NCBI GenBank assembly: GCA_036346405.1 | Contig: CM070553.1 | Location: 72,170,976-72,234,975, forward strand | Reading direction: 5' to 3' | DNA length: 64,000 bases | DNA from: Phyllostachys edulis | Taxonomy: Eukaryota; Streptophyta; Magnoliopsida; Poales; Poaceae | Shown here: piece after piece, positions 10,853-23,315 of the stretch | Layout: each line of letters opens with the position of its first letter | Position numbering within the stretch: the first letter of the stretch is position 1 | Notes under the pieces: model-generated | Databases searched by the model: none | What the model saw: only the letters and a program-made list of their open reading frames with translations | Told to the model about the DNA's origin: nothing | Program-made: the position numbers and the translations under genes

Positions 10853-12007
10853 CATGATAAAATATAAAACTTGGTCAAAACAAATTAGAACAACAATTCC
10901 AAAACAATAATAAAATTGCGTGGATGTGTTGATTTCAAAAATTACCAAGCACCTATGCAGACAATGAAGTCTGATATGTTAAGGAATTGTAAATTCACTT
11001 TTCCAAACACATCCCAATGGTTCGGTAGGTTCAAGGATAATAAGAATGAGAATATTATGCTTCTCAGGCAACAAACTGAAAATGGCACTGCAACTATCCC
11101 CATCAAATGGTTGGAAATCTTGCTATATGGTACCATTAGCATTTAAGTAAAAACAGGTATGGGAATGTAAAACAAATCACAACCAAATCTTGAGGATGCC
11201 AGCAAATCCTAAACTAGAAGAAATACGTAAAGATAAAAGTGTCCCTTTTATTTTTTATGGCAGATGAGCCAAACACGGTAGATGTTAACAGCAGATTACA
11301 TTTGATAAAAATAAAAATTGGAGCAGGGCACAGTCACATCTAAGTTTCAGATATCGAAAAAAGATATGAACTCATGTAGATGTTAAATAATTTCTATCCG
11401 AATAGTGTTGCCTCAAACTTTTGATATAGAGGTCAGACTGGTATACGATATAAAAGAATATTGTTTTATGAATTAAATATGTAAGTTTTTTTGTTTCTGC
11501 ACTGAACCAAAACTTAACTAAGCATAGTTACCTAGTTGTTTGTCTTCTCTAGTGTATACTACATACCTCTACAAAAGAATAGTCTATGACCTGCCTTTCT
11601 AGCGGCTCGAGCCCATCCTTCATGGCAGCACACACGGCAGCAAGTTCGGTTGTAGCCTACCTCCTGTACTTCGGCCTCCCTCTCATCGGAGAGCGGGATG
11701 GGGACCGCCTTCCCTAGTGCATGGATTTCGTTGAGCAGGATGCAAGAATTTATTGGAAAAACATTGATGGTCATCACTCTAAAATTGCAAATATCCAGTG
11801 CACTAAAATTCAACAAACACACCTCTTGCTAGTTGTTGCTTGCTGCGATCTTCACTCCTCTTCCCTTTGGAAGTTGTGGTGGTTGCTCGTGCAATAGAGA
11901 AAGGAATATAAGGAGGAGAAGGTTGTCGCAGATAATGAGGAGGAGAAGTGGAAGAAGAGATATTATCATTTGCAGTGTTCAGTTAGCAACCGCTGGGCAT
12001 GCACATC
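10853..12007. other. Helitron interior, possible exon remnants on the minus strand
   Basis: The minus strand at 11559-11822 is open for 87 codons and ends in a richer stretch (AVPIPLSDEREAEVQEVGYN) that could be an exon of a captured gene. I cannot assign a family. Sequence on the other side of copia 1 (from 33210) continues the same locus. The rest is AT-rich and featureless. Confidence 0.35.
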
Positions 12008-13743
12008 TGTGGATATCATGGGTATATGTGCATGATCTTAGGATGATGATACAATTGGCAATGGCATTTTCGGTTTGTCGAATCAATCGTTTTCGGCAAA
12101 GTTTCAGTTCTGTCAGGTAACTGGCGGTCACACCAGCCATTTGGGCGGTCAGACCGGCCATGCCTCGAGTGATTTATGGCTAAGTCCTAGGGGCGGTCAG
12201 ACCGGCCAGAACGGCGGTCTGATCGATTTTGGCTGTTCTTCGTCGATTTGTTGGCGATGCTTGTTGGGTTAGGTAAAGGGCATGGGCTTTAGTGCATATG
12301 TGTTGCATGTTGCATGTTTTCACTAACGTGGGTCAAGTTGTAAAGAACTTATTCTCGAATTCGATTTGCTTGTCTATTGGTGTGCAGGTTGCTTAGAGGT
12401 CAATGATGGTCAACGATGAGGATGATCGGGACTAAGCTTGGAGAGCTGAGGTCCAGAACGATCGAGGATGCCAGGTGAGGTCAATGGACTCAAGCGTGAC
12501 GCAGAATCGACAAGGATGACCGAACGGGCAGTTCGGTACGACTGGTTGGATCAAGCGGTGTGGGGGTCGGTGCAAGTGCCATGGTGGTCCGGTGGGAGCC
12601 GGATAGGAGAGCCTTGCCGACACGATGAGAGCCGTTGGATCAACCTACACGTGGTGAAGCATGGATGTGTTTCGTGCAGTTCGGACTCGGTCTTCGGAGA
12701 AGTATCGAGAAGGGGTATTTTGGTAATTTCACCAAATACCGCCTTTGTGACCTTTTGGCTAAACCACAGCGCGGGACGGCACAAGAGAAGCGGTTTAGGT
12801 CAAGAGAAGATGAAGACAACGCTTTAAAATACGTGCGTGTGTGACCCGTTTGTGTTGGGCCTTAACGGGAGCCCATTAGGGTTAACTCTTCTAGAAGCTA
12901 GGCCTCCACTATAAATAGGGGTGGCTTTTGTCAAATAGCCCCTAAGGATTTCATTTTTGTAAACCCTAGTTTGTGTTAGGGCTTAGAGAGGAAAGGAGAG
13001 GCTTAGGGTTTTAGAGAGATGATTTGAGTGAGTGCTCATGGATTGAGCTCTTGTCCTCCATAGATGGAGTGGTTGTAAACCCTCTCAATCTCAAATCAAT
13101 CTATGCATGATTCTTCAAAGATGAGTCTCTATGTGTTCTTCCTCCATATTTGGTGATTTTGAGTCCATCTTTGATCCTTTGGTTTTTGGTTGGTTTCTTG
13201 CCCTCTTCTATCTTGCTGTGATGTGTGGGAATACGTCTAGGATCATCTAGATCATCAATCTCCCACGAGCAAGTGTTTGGATCTTATTTTCGTATTTGCT
13301 TGATTTTGAACACTCCTTCGGTATTTTAGAAAAGGGTCAAAACTTCGACGTGGATCTACTCGATCGTCACTTGGAATAGATTTCAGATATCCTTAGGAAG
13401 GTGTGTTCTAAGTTTGGCCATGTAGATCAAAAGTTAGATCATTTTTTGTTTTGGAACCCGAGCTGTTTTCCTGTTCATCGTCAGGTCCGGTCAGACCGCG
13501 CGTAAGCCGCCGGTCTGACCGCGTGATAAACGTCAGTTAGTCCGGACCCAAGGGTTTGATCTCTGGTTTTTGGTCTTTTGCATGGGGTTTCGATTTAGGT
13601 TCAACATGAGTCCTCTGCAGTACTTGAATGTTGATCTTCATAGCTTCTGTAGCTATTGGAGTGATATTGTGTTGAATCTGATCGAGGTGAGAAATTAGGC
13701 AAGCTCCTATTCACCCCCCTCTAGGCGCCTTTCTGGTCCTACA
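12008..13743 (+). repeat. 5' LTR of copia 1
   Basis: TGTGGATATCATGG to GGTCCTACA, 1736 bp. Holds clusters of GGTCAGACC/GGTCTGACC palindromes near both ends (12120-12222 and 13482-13530). The promoter has TGGGCC at 12856-12861, AGCCCA at 12870-12875, TTAGGGTTA at 12876-12884 and TATAAATA at 12910-12917. Confidence 0.9.
12856..12917 (+). promoter_or_regulatory. Copia 1 core promoter: site II, telo-box, TATA
   Basis: TGGGCC and AGCCCA (site II type), TTAGGGTTA (reverse of the telo-box AACCCTAA) and TATAAATA follow in order. AAACCCTAG lies downstream at 12961. The same order recurs in all copia LTRs of the window. Confidence 0.65.
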
Positions 13744-13745
13744 AG

Positions 13746-13758
13746 TGGTATCAGAGCC
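13746..13758 (+). other. Primer binding site of copia 1
   Basis: TGGTATCAGAGCC, complementary to the 3' end of plant initiator tRNA-Met, two bases after the LTR. Confidence 0.9.
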
Positions 13759-13799
13759 CGGTTAGCTCTTCTCATAGATCTTAACCGGTCTTAGGAGCC

Positions 13800-14979
13800 A
13801 TGGCGTCTGACAAGTATTCGACCAAACCACCTGTGTTTGATGGAGTCGATTTTTCATACTGGAAGGCTCACATGCATGCCTACATCGAGGCTCAAGGGCA
13901 CTCAATTTGGCTTAAGGTTAAAAATCCTTATGTAGTGCCAGCCAATGACGATGTGATCACACCTAATGTGGAGGCAAATAGCAAGGCTCGGAACTTCTTG
14001 ATTCAAGGGCTTAGTCGATCTGAGTTTGAGCGTGTCGCTCACTTGAGGTCTGCTCACGAGATCTGGAAGACCCTCGCTGACTACCATGAGGGCTCTACCG
14101 CGATCAAGGAAGTGAGACAGAACCAACTTAAGAAGGAATACTCTAAGATCGAACAAAGGCCTAGTGAATCCTTGGATGAGTTGCTAGGAAGGTTCACCAA
14201 GATCATTCATGACTTGCGTGCTGTAGATCTTGTGTTTACTGAATCTGAGAATGCACGTCAGTTTTTGGGTGCTCTTGATGTGAGAGTTTGGGGGACGAAG
14301 ATCACTTCCATCAATGACAACACTATCATGAGTGAGCTTACCATGGATAAGCTCTACTCGAGGTTGAAGACGCATGAGATTGACTTCATCTCGTGTCTCC
14401 CCAAGACAGAGTCGATGGCTCTTATGGTTGACCCATCTAAGGGTCGCTCTTCTGACTCTTGTGATTTTGGCTCATCTGGTTTTTCATTGTCCGCCTTGCA
14501 CTCTTTGAGCGATGAGCAGCTAGAGAAGCTATCTGAGGATGATTTAGCCCTCCTATCCACCAAATTCACCAGAGCATACAAGAAAGTGAGGAACAGGAGG
14601 AGAGGTGGCCCTGTCACCTGCTTTGAGTGTGGTGAGCCAAACCACATTCGGGCCAAGTTCCCCAAGCTGAAGGGCAAGGAGGAGAAGGACTTCCGGAGGC
14701 GTCCTCAAGCTCGGGATGCAAAAGCCAAGAAGCTGAACTACCGAAAGTTCGTCAACCGGGTCCTTACTGCTCTTGATAATGTTGACATAAGCGATGTGGA
14801 CTCGGGGACAGAGGATGACGAGGATGACTCACATGGCAAGAAGAAGGCCGATGATTTCACCGGCATGTGTTTCATGGCGAAGGACAGCCACGACATCGAC
14901 TCCTCCAACGACGACGAGCTTTTCAGCGATCCCAACGAGGTATGCCCCTCACCATATGAAATGAAACGTGCTTTGGTCG
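13800..14979 (+). pseudogene. gag: Copia 1 gag, N-terminal part
   Basis: Open from ATG 13800 (MASDKYSTKPPVFDGVDFSY) for 393 codons, up to the nested solo LTR. Residues 10-200 match the gag-polypeptide domain of copia elements (YWKAHMHAYIEAQG, then the DELLGRFTKIIHDLRA helix region). A zinc knuckle follows near residue 275 (CFECGEPNHIRAKF), where the last metal-binding Cys is Phe. An acidic stretch with SGTEDDEDDS comes after it. The start is supported by its place 40 bp after the primer site. The first stop (TGA, 14982) is created by the inserted LTR. The protein would form the capsid. Across the insertion the frame continues at 20402. Confidence 0.85.
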
Positions 14980-15411
14980 TGTGAGAACCCGGGGTATTTA
15001 ACTCGTAATACTTAACCATCCAATTGGCCCTACTATTACAAATCAAATATCCCGACTCTCGGCGCATATGTACTTCCCAGAATTGCAGTACACATACCCC
15101 ATACAAAAATTAAGTATCCATTCCATACACAAGTCAAAACATTACCAAATCTACAAGTTTATAACATAAAGGACATACAAGTTCATATTACAAAAGTAGG
15201 GCCGACCGGCCAAATAACAAGGTAAATAACCAAAATAGTAGCGGAAACAAAAGCCATAAGATGGCGATAAACAAAAGCCAAACGGTTTGCCATTACCCAC
15301 AAGGCAACCGACCGGGCCGCTAAGCTAGTTGTCCTATACGAAGTCGGTCTCACAATAGTCGATCCCTTGGGGATCAACCTCCCCTGCAACAATTAATTAA
15401 GCAAAGCAAAT

Positions 15412-15429
15412 GAGTACAAAAATGTACTC
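15412..15429 (-). other. Conserved hairpin, giant LTR copy B
   Basis: GAGTACA, 4-base loop, TGTACTC; seven pairs. Confidence 0.75.
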
Positions 15430-15739
15430 GCAAGACTTACGTGTAGTGTAACAGCCTATCCATAGCTACATGCAAGCTTAATCAATGGAGAAGGCTCTAG
15501 GTTCATTTTCAGCATAAAGCAAGTTTTTATTTGCAATAATGTAATAGATTTAAAGCAATTTGACAATCTGTTTTTTTAAATGTTCAAATAACGGTGATAT
15601 ACATAATAATGACAACAAGACAACCTGGAGGTGACTAACCTAATAGCCACCACAACAATAGCACGAATTACCCATTCGTACCACCCACAACAAGTTTTAA
15701 TTAAAAGGTTATAGTCTAGTTCTTGCATAACCTTACCAA

Positions 15740-15808
15740 GCATGTCCATAACCTAGGACGAGGCTATTCGAATAGATTATACCCTGCAGAGGTGTACCAA
15801 TGTACACG
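15740..15808 (-). repeat. Conserved U5-side block, copy B
   Basis: Begins GCATGTCCATAACC, runs through GGCTATTCGAATAG to CTGCAGAGGTGTAC. Confidence 0.75.
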
Positions 15809-18289
15809 TTAGACCGCCTTTTCGCCAAGCTAGTTAGCACACTTCCTTTGGTATGCTGGTACGGCTAAGTCCTACGAGACATTTCCAATGGATTGCACTA
15901 ATTAAGAGCTGTACGTATGGGGGTTAACCCTTAGCAAAATGCCTCCCCAGCTCTCACTAAGGACCCACACGAAGAGTAGGATACATCGGCCCAGCTCAAG
16001 CCGTTGCGGATGCTCCCCTCCTGTCCTGTGTTGCATATAGTCAAATATACAACCCACCACGCGACTCATTAATTAATACCCCCCAAAGTACTAAGTCAAG
16101 AGAGGTCCCATATCCCCCTCGTGTGGTTAGCATGCAATAATCGCTTGGCTTAGTGACACAAGTAACTCGGTCCTTGGGGACTTAGGCACCATTCCATTCA
16201 CACCCAACAGATCACACCATCATCCATTGTGCCCAAGTCGATAACAATTTATTTTCAGTTTTATACTTTACAAAGTAACAAAACACAAGTGCTGGACATA
16301 ATGTAATAATAAGTTTTGTGTGATCAAAGTTATCGACTAAGTCGATAACCGCCCAATTCTACCGGTAGCTAAGCATTTCTAAGCATGACACCGAAAAGAC
16401 AATAAAAGAGCATAATTCAATCACCGGGCTCTAATTCACCGGCGAGATTAATAACTTATGGTTAGTGGCAGGGGATAACAATTTAAGGGCAACCATGCAA
16501 TAGGAATAGCTACCTCTAATCGGGAAAAATAACTTTGACACAAAAGCATGCATACATACAATTTGTAAACAAAGTATTAGACTTTAAAAGTAATGGGATT
16601 AATATGATCAAACTGCTTGCCTTTACTTGCTGGTACTCTGGACATTCTCAAGACCATTGCGGTTGCACTCCCGAATCACCGTCATCTAACGAAAAGAATC
16701 GACAAAGCAAAAGCTTCGAATAAACACCAAAATTCCAAAGACTCCAAAAATTATGAAATTAATACAGTAGTTAGATTATGATTTAATATGAATTTAGAAA
16801 TAAAAATTATTTGATTTGGAGTTTGTATGTGAAAGTTATAGTAGTTTGAAAATCATATTTCTGGAAAATGCTAAGAAAATCACTTCTGTTACTGTTCATC
16901 CGATTTTAATTATTTAGTGAAATTTTGTAGGATGGTGGTGGATATAAGGATTACAGAAATGGGTAGAGGATAAAATTATATGAATAACCCAATTGGATTC
17001 AACTCATTTGGAGTTCAAATGAATTTTCTATGAATTTTTGAAGTTAATTCAATTTCTAGTGTAAAAATTGTTCTTTCCAGAAATTAATTCCAATTTCGAA
17101 ACTTTCTGGGAAATTAACATGATTCAAACCTATTCCAAATTAAAGTGCATTGAGAATAAAAACCAACAAAATTGGTTTCACTTAATTTGGAGTTGATTTG
17201 ATTTAGTTATGAGGTTTTGAAGTTAAGATTAAGACATAAGGTCTACTGTTGTTTAACTCACCAAACTTCAAATTTTGACTTATGACTAAATTTTCTCTTT
17301 TTAGCTTAGATGTGAAAGGCTAGTCAAAAAGAGGTTTACTTAATCTGATCTTTGACTTGGGTATTATCTAATGAATTTCTTCAAGTGTAAGCTGATAAAA
17401 GTTGATACCTAATTACTGTACTTATTTGACTAACCTCCTCAGTTACCTAGATCCTATACTTATGATCTGATCCTTCAGTAGTGTTAAGGAGATTACAAAA
17501 GCTAACTACTGAATGAACTCTGCTTATTCTAGTTCATTATATCCTTAGGTGGAAGCTTACTGATTACTTCACAAAGCCAAAGTTCAAGCCTTTATTTCAA
17601 AATGAAATATTCTTAGAGCTTAAATACTCTTGGCTAAACCTACAACATTCATTTCTGACATTGGTGTGCAACTGCTCCCTGTTAACTCCAACACCAACTA
17701 TTTACTTCCTTCTCTGATCAACAATGCAGGAAAAAGGATTTTATTGTTTTGTCAAATTGAGTTGCTCTGCTAGCTTACAAGCTGAAAGGACATGACTTTC
17801 TGATTACATGAAGTAGGATAGACAGAAGCTTACTGGAATTCTAAGCTGTACTCTCAACACCTTCTCCACTTAACAATGTATAAATAGGATTTGGCTGTTT
17901 CTCTTGCCGATTTCTGAACTTTCAGATTTGGGTGCTACTGAACTTCCTCTACTTCAAATTTGTTAACTCTCTGTTGATTTCTGAAATTCACATTCATATG
18001 GATTTTCAGATTTAGATGTTGTTAGATAATTGTCAAACTAATTAAGTTTAAGAGAAACTTTAACTACTTGAATTAATCCTGTTATTAGTCTTCTGACAAA
18101 ACTTAAATTTTCAGATTACTGCTTAAGCACTTTCAACAGAACATTATCTAAAATTGTGTTGCTGACAACATATTTTTCTCACTGGAAACACTAATTCAAC
18201 TATCTATTTGTAAATTCGAATGGAATGATCAATTGACACACACACACAACTATGCTAGCTTAAGAGAGTTAAATTGGCAAAATGGGTTC

Positions 18290-19460
18290 TAATTTTAGTT
18301 ACAGAGAAACATTTTCAGAGAATGAGCTACAGGAACAGGACAGGTAGGGCTCGGGCGTGGCTTGGGTTATGGATCAGCGCCGGCGATTGGGCGGCGGCGA
18401 GGCGGCGGAGAGGGCTGAAATGGATCCGGGAAGGCGAGGCGACCATGAGGGTGGTGGAGTTGGGGCTCAGGCGGCACGGTGGCGGCGCGGCCAAGGCGAG
18501 CGGCGGCTAGCCGAAGAGGTGATACGGCGCGATAACGCTCAGCTGCAATAGAGATCGAATTAAGGGGAGCATGAGCACTGGCTGGGTACCTAGAGCATGT
18601 CGGAGGGGTCGGAGAAGACGGAGAGGCACCAAGGTGAGCTGGCGACACCAGCCGGCGGCGGCGTGGGAAGGCCCAACGGCGGTGGCAACCTAGGGAGGAA
18701 AAGAGAGCGGGTGAGTGATGGATGGAGGTAAAGAGATGTACAAGAATGCTCATGGTGGAGAGAATCGAGCTCGGGCTCGCTGGAGGAGACGCGGCGGTGG
18801 TGGCGGTGGATTTGGCCGGAACCGGAGAAGATGGAGTGCGCACGGCTCCTCGGTGGCATGAACCCCAAATTGATGGAGGGGTTGGCATCCTCGTGGTGAG
18901 AGGCGCCGCGTGACACAGTTGGGGTGGCCGGAGATCATCGAAGCGGCCAGAGAGACGGGGACGCCATGGCGGCCGAGCGGCGGCTTGGCTTGAGCTCCTT
19001 GCTGTGCAGCAGAAGAAGGAGGAGAAGGGGAATGGAAAGGAGGGCAAGGGAGCAGGATGTCCTTATGGTGATGGGGCGGAGTGCGCAAGGTGGAGGCAGC
19101 ATGGGCGACAGAAGGTATGGCGGCCATGCAAAGCGTCTTGCTGCTTGTTGTCATTCTTCTTTGCTCACCAGCGTGGAGGAGAGGAACTGACGAATGGGGC
19201 CAGCGATCAGTCATAGAGGAAGGGCGAGAAAACTAGGGGCGCGCGGCCGAGACCATGGGCGGAGCTGATTCGTTAAGCGCAGGCGGTCTTTGCCTGGCTG
19301 GGCGAAGCCGACGAAACGCGACAACCGTGGAGGAGGAAGAAGATCTATACAAATTTGACGGGTCAGAGGAAGAAGGAACGCAAGTGGGTTCGGCTGAGCC
19401 AAAAGGATTTTGTCTCAGTCGGTCCGAACATTTGGGCTCAGTCGGATGAACAGTGCTGAC
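18290..19460 (-). other. GC-rich island inside the giant solo LTR
   Basis: Sharp rise in GC against AT-rich flanks. The minus strand is open for 226 codons (18367-19047), but the translation is Pro/Ser/Arg-rich low complexity with equally open frames beside it. By position it is probably promoter and transcribed leader of the LTR. A similar island exists at 58360-59850. Confidence 0.45.
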
Positions 19461-20401
19461 TGTGATTTATGTAGAAAAGGCTGAGAGTTTGAGGAATTTT
19501 AAAGATAGATTCTTAGCTCCAAAATTGATGATGAAAATTTTAGGGAAGGTCTCTGACACTAGTTGGTCCATTAATTATTTTTTCTAGGATTTTACACTTT
19601 CTAAAATGTTCTCTAAAATTATTTTAAGTTGCTCTTGTGGTGTTTGACTTTTGATTTTTCTTTAGTTGACTGGTTGCTTAAAAATAATAATTAAAATCTA
19701 AAAATTATGAAATTTTGAAAGTGAGTTGTTAAAGTGTTCTAGAACCTAGGAAAATTATTTCCAGGCACTGTTCACAAGATTTGCTTGCATTTTAAATTCA
19801 AATTCACATAGAACACGCAAATAAAATAAGGCACCAAACAACATCCAAAATTTCCAGAAAAATTACAAACAAGCAAATAAAATAAGTTTGAATCCATCTT
19901 AAAATATTCCCAGCTGAGGGTATTGGCGTATTTTCAAACTAAAAGATAGTTCATAATTCTAAGATAAAGAAAGTAAACTTGCAAATTGAATTTTTGAGGA
20001 ATCTTTTGAAAGTACCTCAAACATTCTAGGAGCATATGAGGTTTTACTATTTTTAAGTTGAAAACCAGAATGCAATCCCTCACTTTAACCTTTTTAGTTT
20101 TGCCTTAGATTCAAATTGGACTTTTGAATTGGATAAGAAAGTATTGGATTAATAGGTTTCAAATCTAGTATTCAGAATCAAAGGATTTTCTACATAGGGT
20201 TTTATACCCTACTCTGAACTAAGTTTTCAAACTCTTGACAAAATTTTATTTTCTTTGAAAATTTTTGCTTCTAGGTTTTGAAAAATTAGGTTGTAACCTA
20301 TTTGCTTTGTAGCAAAAAGTTTTAAAAAGGTCCAAAATTTCATAAATGCACAATAGATGCATAACTAATCCAACTTAGGGATTTTGGGCTGTTACAGGTC
20401 G

Positions 20402-21930
20402 TTGCTGAACGAAATATGAAAAGGCAAGCTAAAATGATTAAGAAACAAGATTTCAAGATTGATAATTTGAACCTTGAAGTGGTTAGGCTCAAATCCATTA
20501 ATCTTGCTGATGATTGTGATTATTGCTCTAGCTTGCATGATGAATTGACCAAATTGAAATATGCTCATTCCTCTATTGCTAATTAACTTAAAGATGCTCT
20601 AAATGAACTAGAATCTCTCAAGTCCAGTTCTGCTTGCATGGATGCTATTGCTCTAGATGTGACTGCTGTAGATGCTATTCCTTCATCTCGCTCAAATTGT
20701 GCATTACTTAAATTGAAATTGGATAGTGCTACTAAGGAATTACAGAAATTTGATGCTAGTCACACTTGCTCTCATTGTGAGGAAAGTAGGATTAAAATAA
20801 AGGAAATGACTGAAATGGTTCTTCATTCTAAAACTACTTCATGTGAAAACTGTCTTAAACTCACAATTGAGAATGAAGCTCTCAACAAGACTCTAGAGGA
20901 AAAATCTAAAATTGAACAATCCATGTCCATGACTGCATCAAAGAATGTAGTTGATTCTAATGCTTATGCTTTTTGTATTGAAGTTGGGCATAATTTAGAT
21001 GAGATAAAAGAGGCGTTTAGAATCAAGTTCGAAGAGCAGTTGGATAGGATTAGGGATGCTTCTTGTGTGTCTTGTGACGCTTTGAAGGTTGAGACAGCTT
21101 GTTATAAGGAAAGGTATAATAGGGATATCAAGTCAAACAAGTGTGCCTCATGTAAGGAGCTAGCCAAACAGAATGACTACCTCAAAAAGACTCTTGAGAG
21201 ATTTTCTAGTGGGAAGAAGAACCTTAACATGATCCTTGATCAATCTAAGGTGAGTGTGAACAATAGTGGCCTAGGATTTAATTCTTTAGAGAATTCTAAG
21301 AATCACCCACCTAAGGTTGTGAGAGCTGTTGCGAGTGGCTTGTTTGAGGCAGAACCCCCTGAGCCATCTAAGATAGTTTTTAGATCTGCAGGTTTTGCCC
21401 AAACCCCTTTTGGCATGATAGATGTTTCTAAGTCAGCTGATCAGACCTCTCAGAAGGTCAAGTATCACTGCACTTTCTGCAAGAAGGATGGCCACATAGT
21501 TGAGTTCTGCTTCCATAGAGCTAAAACTGAGAGGAAGGAGAGGGTGCGTGCTTTGAGGACCATTAGAGGAGTCTCTTCACCTACGACAGTCACTAGAGCT
21601 AGGCAATCTTTCTTTCCTACTAGACATAGGCCTAGGTTCGTAGATGACTTCTTTGACTCTTTTGGTGGCTCTAGACATCGTTTTGGGTTAGGATATCGTG
21701 AGGAGAAACCACGGGTAACATCTAGACAGGGGGAGTACCGATCTTTTGGTAGGTCGATTCAAAGAGGTCTAGGTGTTGCTCGTGTGCATTCTTATGATTT
21801 TCCCACTAACCATGTTATTGCTGCTTCTACTGCTATTCCTAAGTATCGTGTGACTCAGTACTGGATTCTCAAGTCTTTTATCACTAACCCCAGTACTGAG
21901 GCACAGATGTTCCCTGCTTATGCCCTGTAG
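20402..21930 (+). pseudogene. gag: Copia 1 gag, C-terminal part
   Basis: Continues the gag frame after the nested LTR. A TAA at 20584-20586 stands where copia 2 has CAA. From 20638 it is open for 430 codons. The region is rich in coiled coil with regular Cys pairs (CSHCEE, CENCLK, CVSCDA, CASCKE), each about 40 residues apart, typical of the long gag of this lineage. Near residue 280 of the open frame a second knuckle-like motif, CTFCKKDGHIVEFC, keeps all four ligands. An Arg-rich segment with RPRFVDDFFDSFGGSR follows. It ends at TAG (21928-21930), after which the same frame runs straight into the protease. Joined to the N-terminal part, gag is about 903 codons. Confidence 0.85.
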
Positions 21931-23315
21931 GTCCGTCGTGCGAGGAAAGAGGACATATGGCTTGTTGACTCTGGATGTTCTTGACACATGACTGGAGATT
22001 CTAGATGGTTCTTCTCCCTCACACGTGCATCTGGCAACGAGTTGATCACATTTGGGGATGCTTCTACCGGGACCATGACAGCCAAGGGCACAGTGCGCGT
22101 CAACAACAACTTCATGCTTAAGGACGTCGCTTTGGTAAGTAAGCTGAGGTATAATCTGTTATCTGTTTCTCAGCTTCTTGATGAGGGTCTAGAAGTGAGG
22201 TTTAAGAGTGGTGAGTGTAGAGTTCTAGATTCCTCGAGTGAGCTTGTTTTTGAGATCTCCAGGTTTGAGATGATCTTTTGTGCTAATTTCAGCATCTCTT
22301 CTGCTTCTAGCCCTAGATGTCTTGTAGCTTCTAATTCTCATGATTTAGTGTTGTGGCATCGTAGGCTTGGACACATAGGCTTTGACCATTTGACCACGAT
22401 CAGTAGCAAGGACATGATTAGAGGGTTGCCTAAGCTTAAGCCTATTAGAGACCTTGTGTGCACTCCCTATAGACATGGTAAGATGGTTTCTGCTTCTCAT
22501 CCACCTCTTACTTTAGTGATGACCGATGGACCTGGTCAGCTTTTGCACTTAGACACGGTTGGTCCTTCTAGAGTTTAGTCTGTAGGAGGGAAGTGGTATG
22601 TGCTGGTTATTGTGGACGATTTCTCCAGGTATTCATGGGTATATTTTCTGGTTTCTAAGGATGAGGCTTTTGGCTATTTTAGGGAGTTGGTCCTTAGACT
22701 TGCTGTTGACCTCCCTAGAGCTTTGAGAACCATTAGGAGTGACAATGGCACAGAGTTCAAGAACTCTTTCTTTGCCACTTTCTGCACTGAGAGAGGACTT
22801 GAGCACCAGTTCTCTTCACCTAGAGTTCCTCAGCAAAATGGGGTTGCAGAGAGGAAGAACAGGACCCTGGTAGAGATGGCGAGGACCATGCTAGATGAGC
22901 ATAACACACCTAGGAGGTTTTGGGCTGAGGCGATCTCTACTGCTTGTTATGTGTCTAATCGAGTGTTCTTGAGATCTGTCATAGGCAAGACTTCTTTTGA
23001 GTTTAGATTTGGTCATAGGCCTAAGGTCTCTCATTTCAAGATTTTTGGTTACAAGTGCTTCATTCTTAAAAATAGCAACTTGGATAAATTTGAATCTAGA
23101 TGTTATGATGGCATTTTTCTTGGATATCCTGCTCATTCTCGTGGCTATCGTGTATTTAATCTGGACACTAACAAAATCATTGAGACTTGTGAAGTCACTT
23201 TTGATGAGGCTAGTCTGGTACTAGACCCGATGCTGCAGGTACACAGGTTCCTGATATTCGAGAAAGCATCTTCATCGATGACAACTCTGAGGATGAGGAC
23301 CCAATCCATCCTCTA
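21931..23315 (+). pseudogene. pol: Copia 1 protease and integrase region
   Basis: In frame with gag after the TAG. The aspartic protease motif VDSGCS is followed by a TGA (21982-21984) where copia 2 has CGA. The GAG-pre-integrase domain has LWHRRLGHIGFDHL and then CTPYRH, so one zinc-binding Cys of the HHCC finger is Tyr. A TAG at 22576-22578 replaces CAG. The integrase core follows: LDTVGPS, VIVDDFSRYSWVYF, IRSDNGTEFKN and QQNGVAERKN hold the D, D and E positions. Frame is lost again near 23215, just after EASLVLD. Together these breaks rule out function. Confidence 0.85.

Larger units (their letters stand above)
14980..20396 (-). mobile_element. Giant solo LTR in copia 1 gag, target duplication GGTCG
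   Basis: Begins TGTGAGAACCC and ends GGGCTGTTACA, flanked by GGTCG at 14975-14979 and 20397-20401; 5417 bp. The first 150 bases align with the LTRs of the gypsy element at 36939 and 47603, so it belongs to that subfamily. It has no gag or pol. The middle (about 16700-18290 and 19460-20396) is AT-rich, while 18290-19460 is a GC-rich island with overlapping low-complexity frames on both strands, none convincing. Sense orientation is minus, as for all giant LTRs here. Removal restores the copia gag frame. Confidence 0.9.

Noticed and set aside
16535..18250. AT-rich part of the 14980 solo LTR as separate MITEs
   Set aside because: No terminal inverted repeats or target copies seen; it reads as LTR sequence.
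18367..19047. 226-codon minus-strand open frame
   Set aside because: Pro/Ser/Arg-rich low complexity in a GC-rich island, with other open frames overlapping it; no domain.
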